A stretch of 64,000 bases of DNA, taken from positions 2,880,720 through 2,944,719 of the forward strand of contig NC_046358.1 of NCBI RefSeq assembly GCF_004027225.2, read 5' to 3'. Shown piece by piece: positions 24,301 through 34,446 of the stretch; positions within the stretch are counted from its first letter, which is position 1, and each line of letters opens with the position of its first letter. A program made the position numbers and the translations under genes. Origin of the DNA: Strigops habroptila (taxonomy: Eukaryota; Chordata; Aves; Psittaciformes; Psittacidae). The notes beneath the pieces were generated by a model that was not told where the DNA came from, did not search any database, and saw only the letters and a program-made list of their open reading frames with translations.

Positions 24301-27165
24301 GTCATTGCCAGCATTGCTATGAACTGGAGAATCCAGGCAGCGTTTTGATTGCACTTTTCCAAAGAGCAATCCTTAATTATGGAAGATTCATGCACATGAC
24401 TGAGCAGTCCAGGTTCTGTCCAGTAGAAGAAAAATGATGGATCTACACAGACACCATTGTCCAAGTAAAGTAGTAGATGCCTTCACAGCAATGAATACAC
24501 AGGAGTGATACAGAGATTGTCAGGTTTATGCATTATTCTTTGAAGACAAAGAAATAAATTAGTACATTTTTGGATACTAACTCCTTACATTTTAAGCTGA
24601 TCTTTTTTTTCTTTAACGAAAGGGATAAATCATTTATTCTGCTGGGATAAACATGAGGGTGTAATCCCTGTTCTAACTTGACCCATCTTGTGTTTCATTT
24701 TGGTTTTCATTCTTCTTCTGATGTGGATGCTTTCAGGGTATATTTTCCTCCTCCAACGATTCTTTCATTCCCTCAGGGAGCCGGTGGATGAAGTCCTCCA
24801 AATTCCTCCCTCGCTGCTGACATGCGGCGGTTGCCAGCAGAACATCGGGGACCGCTACTTCCTGAAAGCCATCGACCAGTACTGGCACGAAGACTGCCTC
24901 AGCTGCGACCTCTGCGGCTGCAGGCTGGGCGAGGTGGGGAGACGCTTGTATTACAAACTGGGCAGAAAGCTCTGCAGAAGGGACTATCTCAGGTACGCAA
25001 CCCACTCCTCCTACCCTCACTCCCCTTCTTTCTACCATTTAATTCATTTTATTAGTATAGCTAGTGAGCAAAGGCCCATAGAATCATAGAATGGTTTGGG
25101 TTGGAAAGGACCTTAAGCTCATCCAGTTCCAATCCCCTGCCATGGGCAAGGACACCTCCCACTAGGCCAGGTTGATCAAAGACCTGCCCAAAAAGAATTA
25201 ATTTTGATTATTCTTAAATGTAAAGCCTGACAGCACTCGCAGTTGTAACACAGCACTGTCTGCAAGCTCAGGTTTACTATATGGGCTCATGTATTTGGGG
25301 GGGTTCATGCAGAGATGCTTTATGGTACTTCTGAGGTTACTTGGTAAGTTATCTGTGGTGATGAGGTCACTTAGAGTTGTTTATAGGTTAAATCTTTAAA
25401 ATCTTGGGGAAAAAAAGCATTTTTGAATGAAAATGAATTGGTCCTGAATAGATAAGAATTTGCTGAATTAGGTCCTACAAATACACTTGTCACAGGTTTT
25501 GTCATTAAAGTCTCTCTGCTTGTCTGTTCTGCCAGAACTTGTAAGGAGAAGGATTAAATTGAGATAAAGATAGTTCACAAAACGGATAACAAAGGATCTT
25601 TATATTCTTGATTACAATTAAAGGGTATTGATCTTTGCTGTGCTGGTTGTGTACCAATTCTAATGGATCCTCAATGTGTCAGGAGGTCTGTGGAACAGAA
25701 GAAAGGTATTTGATGTTTTTTCAGCTCCCCTGCTGAAGGCTGATTTACCTGCCTAAAACTAAGCCAAAATCCCAGTGGAGTTCCTAATTATGGTGTTCCT
25801 GAGCTTTCCTGATGGGAATTTTGCTAAGCAGAAACTATGAACTGAGTTCTGCTGATGGGACCACTTGTAAATACTCTGCATATCCAACACTTTCCGAATA
25901 CTTTTCAGCTTAAACTGGAAGCAACAGAAATATGGCAATACAATGAATGTATTTTCTCGCAGTGAAATTCAACGTTTTTATTTCTTTAATAATGCAACAT
26001 ATAATTTCTTTCCTCCTGAATGAAAAATTTGGCAACCTTTGTGTAACCTGAGGATTACTATCTTTGGGCAGAAGTAAACACTGCCATCTCCTGGTAGATG
26101 TAGAAATGATGTCTTTTCCCCTTCGAGCTCTCTTAATTTAGGAGGCATCCTATTTCCAGTCCAGAAGATGCTATGAAGCGGGCACAGCACATGTAAGAGA
26201 AGTGTAGGAAGTGGAAAAACTCTTTCCAGAATTAGTATGGAAACTCAGAAGTCAAACTTAATAGGTTTATACATTGAACAAGTAGGATGTAGCCTTTCTC
26301 CCTCCCATTTTAAGAAAAAAAGATATATTCATCCTTATTTATTAATGATTTGACTTACCAAGTGTGCTGTCAGCAGACTGCATGAAAGGCTGGCATTCAC
26401 ACATAGTCTTAGCATGTATCCTTCTGAAACGCAGCAGGAATGACTTCATGGATACAGGAATGTCTGGGTTTGAAAGAGTCTCCAGCGTGGAGGCAGTGAC
26501 AAGAGACAGGGGAGTCTTAGATCCTAGTTTATGTCAACTCCTTTCTGTAAACCACAGTAGCAACAGCTGAAGGTAGGCAAAATTTATCTACGGAAAGGTA
26601 ATTTGTATTGATCACAGAGGTGGAAGTATTGGCACAGCATAACTTTATGCTTTGATCTGGGAAACCTTTACTCCTCCTGAAGCTGCTCAGCAATTCAGGA
26701 TAAAGTCATTGATCAGAGAAGTCAATTCTATTGAAAATAGATGAGGAACTTGGACTTCCTACTTCAATGTTTGGTATTGCAAAGTCTGGAGTTCTTCTCA
26801 GCAGCTTTCCACGTGACCTTTATCTACCTTGGCAATACTGTGACTAACAGATCAAGGCACTGATGCTGTGTTCTTGTTTTGATTTGGTTTCTCCCATCTC
26901 CCCAGCAAAGGAACTCTGCTGACTTCTCTGCTGTTGTTGTTTCAGGCTCTTTGGCCAAGATGGCCTTTGTGCCTCCTGCGACAAGCGAATCCGCGCTTAC
27001 GAGATGACCATGCGGGTGAAGGACAAAGTGTATCACCTTGAATGCTTCAAATGTGCTGCCTGCCAGAAACACTTCTGTGTCGGGGACAGATACCTCCTCA
27101 TCAACTCGGACATAGTATGTGAACAGGACATCTACGAGTGGACTAAGATAAATGGAATGATCTAG
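21353..27165 (+). CDS. LMO2: LMO2, LIM-domain-only transcription bridge (3 coding exons)
   Basis: Joining 21353-21393, 24777-24992 and 26946-27165 gives 477 nt, or 158 residues plus TAG, the full family length. As far as I can recall the human protein, every residue matches. LIM1 spans about residues 30-83 (zinc ligands C30, C33, H51, C54, C57, C60, C80, D83) and LIM2 about 94-147 (C94, C97, H116, C119, C122, C125, C144, D147). LMO2 is a nuclear adaptor without DNA binding of its own. In vertebrates it links LDB1 to TAL1/E-protein and GATA factors and is required for blood and endothelial development. All three introns borders used are GT-AG, and the codon split GA|G at the first junction restores the SEEPVDEV sequence. 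The CpG island, the 3'UTR and the AATAAA at 27926 complete the gene. Confidence 0.98.
21394..24776 (+). other. LMO2 intron 1
   Basis: A 3.4-kb GT-AG intron. The first few hundred bases belong to the CpG island. Segment A of a diverged duplicated block lies at 24050-24207. The acceptor is TTCATTCCCTCAG. A second AG at 24736 would add 40 nt and shift the frame. Confidence 0.9.
24050..24207 (+). repeat. Diverged direct repeat, copy A (LMO2 intron 1)
   Basis: Shares an ordered series of words with 25249-25379: CTGCAAGCTCAGGTTTA, GTATTT, GGTTCAT, GCTTTATGGT, TTATCTGTG, TGATCAGGTCACTTA. Copy A is about 25 nt longer because of internal insertions. Confidence 0.85.
24777..24992 (+). CDS. LMO2: LMO2 coding exon 2 (LIM1)
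   Basis: A 216-nt exon encoding residues 14/15 to 86, covering all eight zinc ligands of LIM1 (first CGGC at C30-C33, last C80 and D83). It ends CTC AG|GTACGC. The open frame visible upstream to 24688 is intron read in frame, not coding. Confidence 0.97.
25078..25190 (-). mobile_element. CR1 3' fragment in LMO2 intron 2
   Basis: An antisense CR1 tail of about 110 bp (CATAGAATCATAGAATGG, then CCAGTTCCAATCCCCTGCC), inserted only about 85 bp after the exon 2 donor. Confidence 0.9.
25249..25379 (+). repeat. Diverged direct repeat, copy B (LMO2 intron 2)
   Basis: Partner of 24050-24207, in the same orientation and about 1.2 kb downstream on the other side of coding exon 2. Shared words include CTGCAAGCTCAGGTTTA and GATGAGGTCACTTA (against GATCAGGTCACTTA in copy A). 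Confidence 0.85.
26081..26094 (-). promoter_or_regulatory. CTCF-like motif in LMO2 intron 2
   Basis: On the minus strand this reads CCAGGAGATGGCAG, which matches 13 of 14 positions of the core CCASYAGRKGGCRS. The motif points towards lower coordinates. Motif match only; occupancy is unknown. Confidence 0.45.
26946..27165 (+). CDS. LMO2: LMO2 coding exon 3 (LIM2)
   Basis: The coding part of the last exon. It encodes residues 86-158 with all LIM2 zinc ligands and ends KINGMI, then TAG at 27163-27165. The acceptor is TGTTGTTGTTTCAG. Confidence 0.97.
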
Positions 27166-27950
27166 CAAAGACATGCCTCATAGTGTATAAAAGCCATCTC
27201 GCGGGCGACACCGATGCGTAGCTGCAGTGAGGAGATCATCACTTGAGCTATGGGCTTTGTCTAAAATGGGGGGAAAATACCATGGAGTCGGCCCTTTGCA
27301 GGCAGTGCTACATAGAATCTAAACTACATATAGGTGAAGAAGGGAGACTGAAGCAATAGTAGATAGACTGACTTCTGTTAACAAAGGCATATGGACAATA
27401 ACTGACATCAGCCATGTAGGCGAGAGGTGGGGAACAAACACAACATGAATTCTCCTAACTGGAAAAAGAGTAGGGACTTCTGTAAAGAGATGTTATGACT
27501 TTGTCACCTGCAGACTAGGATTGTGCAATTGAACTTTCTTTTCATCTTGTTTTAGTTACTGAGTTTAGATGACAGCTCCTATTGTAGACATGAGGAAGAA
27601 TACTGGAAGGAAAGGGCCACCACTTCCGTGGTCATTCTATATGGCCTTACACTTTGGGAAGGAGAGAAAGAGGGAAGAGGGTGGGGGTTATTTTTGCATG
27701 GAGTTTTTGTTTTCTTTGAGAATGAACAGTGCATCCTCTAGTCCCAAACTCTTCTTTAAAAGAATCCTGCTGAATAGTTGTTTTTTTTGGCACTGCTGTT
27801 TCAAGATGAGATGTTCCACAGATCATTTCTATACAAATATAAATCTAAAGAGTTGTTCAACTATTTTATTAACTTAGATTATATCGATAAAATATTTGTT
27901 GTGTGTAGTAAGACTCTGCAGCTTTAATAAAAATAACAGAAGATTTGAGT
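27166..27950 (+). other. LMO2: LMO2 3'UTR
   Basis: About 785 nt of AT-rich sequence runs from the stop codon to the predicted cleavage site after the AATAAA at 27926. A 102-codon open frame at 27569-27877 lies inside it and is taken as chance. Confidence 0.8.
27926..27931 (+). terminator. LMO2: LMO2 polyadenylation signal AATAAA
   Basis: Canonical AATAAA followed 15-30 nt later by a GT-rich stretch (GAGTGGTGGTGGTTATTTT), the usual downstream element. Confidence 0.85.
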
Positions 27951-28176
27951 GGTGGTGGTTATTTTTTTTGGAGTTGGGCTGGATTTTCTGTTTGTATTAC
28001 TTATTTTATGCTTTGTAGCAAGGTTTCCACACTCTGTTTACGGCTGGTGCCTGCTGGATCCGCTTATGGTTGTGTTTCAAAGACATAATGTAAGAACACC
28101 AATGTCTCAGTGTTCTTCGTGAGTTCAAGCCTTGTTGAGTTCCTCATGCTAAGGATAAATCACTCTTGTAGGAGAA

Positions 28177-28494
28177 ATCATAGAATCATAGAATCGCAGA
28201 ATGGTTTAGGTTGGAAAGGACCTTAAGATCATCTAGTTCCAAACCCCTGCCATGGGCAGGGATGCCTCACACTGGACCATGTCACCCAAGGCTCTGTCCA
28301 ACCTGGCCTTGAACACTGCCAGGGATGGAGCATTTACCACTTCTTTGGGCACCGTGTGCCAGCGTCTCAGCACCCTCACAGTAAAGAACTTCTTCCTTAT
28401 ATCTAACCTAATCTTCCTCTGTTTAAGTTTAAACCCATCACCCCTTGTCCTATCACCACAGTCCTTGATGAAGAATCTCTCTCCGGCATCCATG
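28177..28494 (-). mobile_element. CR1 LINE fragment downstream of LMO2
   Basis: Antisense CR1 about 320 bp long, with the tail motif TCATAGAATCATAGAATCG at its left end and a readable 86-codon ORF2 end. It lies about 230 bp past the LMO2 poly(A) site. Confidence 0.95.
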
Positions 28495-29993
28495 AGATAG
28501 TGTTGTGTGACACTGAGACTCTTTGGTGTTTATGAGGATGTTTTGAGGCTGGTGGCCCACACAGAAATACACTTGAGTACATACATCAGAGCCTATCTCA
28601 TCACAAAGGAGACCACATAAGATCAGGGTCTCAGAAAGGTAGCCTCTTCTGATTTTGCTCTGGATTACTGAATCCAGTATAACATCACTAGAGCAAATCA
28701 ATACTTGCTACTAGTTAGAAAGAATTCGGTTCAGAATCTTTCCTACAATGACTGTTGTCACTTGCTTCCTAAGCAAAAGGTACTTTCTTAGCACTACAGT
28801 AATACTAAGAACACACGAAGTACACCTGGTCAGGCAAAAGTGGACAGTTGGTATCTTATTCCCTCAGAGACAAGTAGTGGGTGTTCAGACAAGCAGAGAG
28901 TGACCCCACATGAAACCTTTCCAGCTTGTAGGAAGGTTCAACGAGCTTTGTGTGAGCTTTCCTGCAGACCCCTCTGATTAACACCTCACCATATTGTGAG
29001 GGATATGAACGGTCACTTCCTATCACCTTTTTTTTCCACTATTCTTTAAAGAATATCATATTCCTTCCAACTTGTTTTTTTCTGAAATGAATAATCCAAG
29101 TTCCTTCTTGCAGGAAAACCATTTCATGCCTCTGATAATCTGTTTCTCATGTCTGTGTGTTTTCTGGTTCTGTGTTATCCTTTTCTGAGAGTGCCACTAG
29201 AAGTGCAAATTGTGCTCAATGTACTAAAAAACCAGAGCTTTTAGCACAGCTGAACAAGTCTGACACTCAGAAGATATTTGGCATGTCCATTCACCCCATC
29301 AGTACCAACACGTAAGGAATAGCACCTAAATATATGGCTATTTGTCTGATTTTGTCACCTAAGGGATCTCCCATCCAAGTGGCAGTACTGACCAATGACA
29401 ACATCTTCCTTTTTACAATGGATATTCTGAGAACTCTTATTTCTTTTCTTGCTTTTGTTGTCACAACTAACGTTGGGGACAAAACCTTTAAATCTTATTT
29501 CCAATAATATAGGAAACTATACATAATGACATCATGCTTGAAAAGTGATTTAGCTCTTCTCAAGTGAGATGCTGACCTCTGGAGGCCACAGGCAGCTGGT
29601 TATAATTCTTAGCCTAAAACATCCCTGCCAGCACAGGCAAGAAAGCTATATACCCAAGGAAAATACAGCTCTTCACCTGCAGTAGCTCCTTGCAAATATT
29701 TAGTCCAGCTCGAAATGAAGTCTCAATATTCTCATCAGTTTTCACAGCTTGGTAGATGTAACCAGGATGCTAACGCAGGGTTTAAGGTGGCAATTATTAT
29801 TCAGACAAGGTTGTAGCAACAGCTTCATGGCAGACACTTTTAAAGCCTTACAGGTCATCATACCCTGCCATATGATTGTGATGTTACTCTGAGAGTTCCT
29901 CTTCTTTCACCCCTTCTGCTTTCCCCCCCCCAAAACATGCCTTGATAGCACTATTGTACAAGCAGGACAGAGGAGCGCTTAAGGCTTCATGGA
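28495..29993. other. Intergenic LMO2-FBXO3
   Basis: AT-rich DNA in which no gene or repeat was recognised. Confidence 0.5.
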
Positions 29994-30272
29994 CACAGAA
30001 TCACAAAATCACAGACTGGTTTGGGTTGGAAAGGGCCTTAAGGACCATCTAGTTCCAATCCCCTGCAATGAGCAGGGACACCTTCCACTAGAGCAGGTTG
30101 CTCCAAGCCCCGTTCAACCTGGCCCTGAACACTGCCAGAGATGGGGCACAGCTTCTCTGGGCACCCTGTGCCAGCGCCTCAGCACCCTCATAGGGAAGAA
30201 CTTCTGCCTAAGAGCTCATCTCAATCTCCCCTCTGGCAGGTTAAAGCCATTCCCCCTTATCCTTTGCTCTTA
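29994..30272 (-). mobile_element. CR1 LINE fragment
   Basis: Antisense CR1 of about 280 bp: tail ACAGAATCACAAAATCACAG, then the 3'UTR CCAGTTCCAATCCCCTGC-like block and the degraded ORF2 end. Confidence 0.92.
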
Positions 30273-30575
30273 TAAAAAGAGTTACATCAGCATAACGATA
30301 GCATCAATATAGCCAGAATCAATGGGTATCATTACAGGTGAGAGTTTTGACACTTGCTCCCTAAACCCTTTCCAGTGTATTTTTTAACCTTACTCAGGTT
30401 AAAATGCTGCAGAGCTGATTTCCATGATTCCACCTCACAGAGAGGTTTGACTGAACATTTACTGTAAGGGACTCATTAACATCTGGATTGGGATTAATGC
30501 CAATAGTTTAGGGAAGCTGTGGGTTTGCACTAATGAGAGTGAGATCCATGTTTCGTTCTCACCTCAGAAAGTATT

Positions 30576-30652
30576 TCCTGTGTGACTTTTGGCAAGGTAT
30601 TTAAATATTCTGTTACCTGCCTGTAAAATGGAGGTATTATCACTTATCCTTT
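30576..30652 (+). repeat. MIR-like SINE relic
   Basis: The layout CTGTGTGACTTTTGGCAAGG, about 30 nt spacing, then CTGTAAAATGGAGGTATTAT follows the MIR core (TGTGTGACCTTGGGCAAG ... CTGTAAAATGGGGATAAT) closely and in the right order. Confidence 0.65.
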
Positions 30653-32347
30653 CTAATGGCAATGCACTTCCTATTTTATGTAAGGTATCACTTACACTGG
30701 AAAACACACTTTTCAATCTAAATGAATATATCTGGAAAGGACAGATGCTGCAGGGTCCACAGTGGATGTTCTTATTTTGTTATAAGATCACCAGTTTTAT
30801 CCAGTCTATGTAACTTCAGAAAGGGCTTAAGATGAACTGGAAAAAGACAGCTTGTGCCAGAAGAGGAGCCTCCACTTGAGCAGAGTACACTCTACCTGTA
30901 TGATTATACCAGTCTGCTGGTGGACTTTCCCCACCAGATTCCTAACTCGTCCTCTCTGGATCCAGGAGGAGAAAGAACAGATTTATCTTGGAATTAGTGT
31001 AACCAACATTTCACCTCTGTCCTCCTTACAGTAAGGACTCTCTCCTGAATAAGAAGAAAATAAAATGCTCCAAAACCACTGGCTAAAATAAAAGCAAAGA
31101 TGATTTAAAGTCATGAGCGAAAAGCCCCAAAATCTGAATCTGTCTTCATCAGCTGATATTCAAATGCATTGTCCTTTCTATGTTTTGAATATCACCAGTA
31201 TTTTAAAAGGCATATCATCCTTCAAGATTTCCCTTCTTTGTCCTCATTATTCAGTGTCATGGTAGGAAGATGAGAGCATTACCATCGATATCACTTTTTT
31301 AATTCCATGCCCTTGAATAAGGGCAATAAGAGCCCTGCATAATAGAGTTTTCAGGGGAGAGAGTAAATGGGAATCGGTTGTTAATTCAATACAGGATACA
31401 GAAGCTGTCTCTCCCATCTCTTTTCTCAAGGTAATACTGTGCCTCCAATTGTCATTATACCCAAGAATCAAATTATTTGAATTCTGGACACATCAGCACA
31501 AAACTGAAGACTCCCTGCCAATTTCATAGCCTGCTTGGAAGAGAACATCAGAGAGCATCACTCATTTATACGACTGCCAGCCTGAGACTGTAAATTCCGA
31601 AAACAAGAAGGCCTCAGGTGCTGCACTTTAACACGTCTTCCTGCTCCTGAATCACCCCCCCTTTAGCACCCCCATCCCATACAAGGTAACATTTTATGTC
31701 TGAAAGGCAAAGCTTTCAAGCATCTGCCATGGCCTGAATGTGAATTGGAAATGAGACTATTAAGTATATTAATTGATAGCAGTGACTTATGACTTTGAAG
31801 GAGATTCATGACACTGGGAAAAACAATCTATAAAGATTTTTGTTGCTCTAAAAAGACAGTGCAGCATCAGCTGATTTCACTTGCAGCAGGTTCATCTCTT
31901 TTATAGAGCATACTGCACTGCAGGCAAAGGGAATTTTAATGGACACTGGGAAAAAATGATCTATTCCTCTGTCCCATGACAAAAAAGAAAGCCTAAAAAG
32001 AAATAGAACAGAGAGATTGAGATAGGATATCAGCATACATTTAAGGAGCTGGAATTAAATGAAGATTCAGAAGTCTGTCCATGAGATGAAGATTAAACTA
32101 GCAGAAAGTTGAACCTTGTTTGAAGCAACTTGTTCCCTCCTGCAGTGGGTCGGTTTGTACCAGGCTAATGAGAAGGCACATCTCTCAAAGGTTCCTAATG
32201 AACCAGCACATCTCTGATGGTTAATTCAGCAACATATTTTGCAGGAGTACACCATGTTCTGTTTAACAATTTCCAAGTGCCTTGCAAGCGTGGATGTGTT
32301 AACGCATTACTCTTTCCCTGTTTAAGCTAAAAGCCCTGCTCCACAAG

Positions 32348-32440
32348 TGTGAAAACTGAGGCAGAAGATGAACCCAACCTGCTTCAAAATCACCCAATAA
32401 CTCAGCCAAACTTGTAGAAGAGCAGAAGTTAGACCAGGCA
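32348..32440 (-). repeat. MIR-like SINE relic (reverse orientation)
   Basis: GTGAAAACTGAGGCAGAAG followed by CTTCAAAATCACCCAATAA and GAAGTTAGACC matches the order of the reverse-complement MIR core (GAAACTGAGGC ... AGGTCACACAGCTA ... GGATTTGAACC). Confidence 0.5.
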
Positions 32441-33913
32441 CCCTGGCTTGAGTGTGACCATTAAAGTACAGACACTTTTGTCACCACTGCCAAAGCACGG
32501 GGAGAGCATCACCCTGAGCTGTCCAACAGTGGGGATCTCAAATACACTCCAAACAGTCTTGAACAGCACTTTATATGAATGCTTTCTATGAATTATGCCT
32601 GACAGTGCTATACATCCCTCCCTGCGTAACAGACAACATGGTATATATAGCCCAGCCGTCTTTGCAGAGGAGTTAACAGCCTGTGGGGACATTTGGGCCA
32701 CATGGGTGGTAAAAAGCCATGAACTTCTGCTAAAAGAAATGCATTTGATGACATCAATGGCTTATTCTTCACATACAGAGAGCAACCCACCATTTCATCT
32801 CTGTAGCAATACTCAAACAACGCCGGAAGCATCCTTAAGCCTCCTTATTTGTATTCTTTGCCCACAGCAAAGGGATGATCAAAAAGCTCCTCTTAAACTG
32901 TCTATTAAAAATTTAGTTTTCTAATATTTGATTTTTTGGTGGGTAAAAAACAGATCACACATGAAAAAAACCCATTGAAGATTCTCAAGGAAGAGATTTT
33001 TCCTTTTTTAATGAAAAAGTTGTATTTACTTTTCCTGATCATCTCTGCTCTCTCTCTGGCATATTCTGGTTACATTTATAGATCAGCATAATGCAGTGGA
33101 GCCTGTGACCAAGGGTGAATAGATTGCAACAAGTTTGCTTTCTGTGGAGGTGCTGGAATGGGAGGAGCAATGAGGGATGCTGTAACAGGAATGACTGGAG
33201 TGGTGGAAAGTAGCTGTTGTTCTGCAGTGTTGAGAGAGGAGTAACCTTTTAAAGCCATGACTCAGGAGAACTAACTTCTTTTGTAATCCAGTAGTTCTGT
33301 GGCAGCTTTCACACGATTCCTGAGATGCTTCCTCTTCAGGGCTGTATCCTCCTGGGTTGGTTGGTGAAAGCTCACACTGAGAAGGCTATGAAAGCAGCCT
33401 GAAAAGCAAGGCAGGCTTTTGCTTTCTTGCTTTAGTTAATCATTGAAGCCCTCTGTCTAAAAGACAAGAAAAGTAAAAGCATTTCTCTTGCTTGAAAGCT
33501 ACAACAAATGTTTGCCAGGCTACTCACGGCAAAAAAAGATCTAGAAGCAGTGGTGCAGCAGAGCAGCAAATGAGTATCAGGGATACAAGCAAGGAGGCAA
33601 AAGCCTCTGGATATAACAGCTGAGAGTTTAAAAGAGTTTATTTGTAACCAACTGATGATCCTCATATCAGTGAAATACTTTCTAATGACTCCAGCTCTCT
33701 GTAGCTCCACAAGATGTCAGTGACAAGATGTATTTTCCCTTCTTCTGGCAGATTTGGATGCTTGTTAGTACAGGGAGCAGCTTTCCAACCATGATCCCTA
33801 AGCCTTTGACTTCAGTCTCCAGCCTTCAGACTCTTTTTAGACCCCCGATTTGAGGCTGGGATTAGGGGTTTGGTTTTCTCCTCTTCTCAGATACGTGTCC
33901 TGCATCTCATATC

Positions 33914-34446
33914 AGATAACTTTACCAATGTATTTCACAACAGCTGAGAACTGGTTTTGAGATACAGATGATTTACTTATTTATAAAGAGACAATCAAAA
34001 TAAACCTGAAATTCTTCTTTGATAAGACACGTAGTCTTCAGCCTGACAATATCCCGAAGCATCTTGACAGCTCCCCAAAACAGTACTTAGATATCCTGTT
34101 GTATCTGATTAAACAGATCCAAGACCTGCCATCATCAACCTCAGGATGCTTTGCAACACTGGGAAATCCTCGGTTGGCTCCTAAGACAACACTCCATCAC
34201 AACATGGTTAGGAGGGTTTTGCAGTTGGTAGGTACAAGCAAGTGCCAAACAAGCTGTGGCGCAGTCGCCCTGGAATTCTTGGAGCTGGCCCAGCAGTGAG
34301 TTTGACCCAACACGCACGAGCAGCGTGTTGTTCAGCTGATAAGCAAACTGAGAACGTGCATCAGCAAACACAGTTTGTTTATCCCGTAATAACTGTTTTC
34401 GAGTAGTGCAAGCAAAAAGAGGCCAGGTCTGCACTAGACAGATAAG
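33914..34446. promoter_or_regulatory. Cluster of GATA motifs with one E-box
   Basis: AGATAA at 33914, TGATAAG at 34020, CAGCTG overlapping TGATAAG at 34333-34343, and AGATAAG at 34440: four WGATAA sites in about 530 bp between LMO2 and FBXO3. This is a motif observation only. E-box/GATA elements are the usual targets of the complex in which LMO2 works. Confidence 0.25.

Larger units (their letters stand above)
24993..26945 (+). other. LMO2 intron 2
   Basis: A 1.95-kb GT-AG intron holding a CR1 tail (25078-25190), repeat copy B (25249-25379) and a CTCF-like motif (26081-26094). Confidence 0.92.

Noticed and set aside
24736-24776. Alternative LMO2 exon 2 acceptor at 24736
   Set aside because: It would insert 40 nt and shift the frame; the acceptor at 24776 restores the conserved sequence exactly.
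24688-25089. 133-codon frame with a hydrophobic start reading into LMO2 exon 2
   Set aside because: The part before 24777 is the polypyrimidine tract and acceptor of intron 1 read in frame. It gives a spurious membrane-like leader.
27569-27877. 102-codon frame after LMO2
   Set aside because: It lies entirely in the LMO2 3'UTR before the poly(A) signal, with no resemblance to known proteins.
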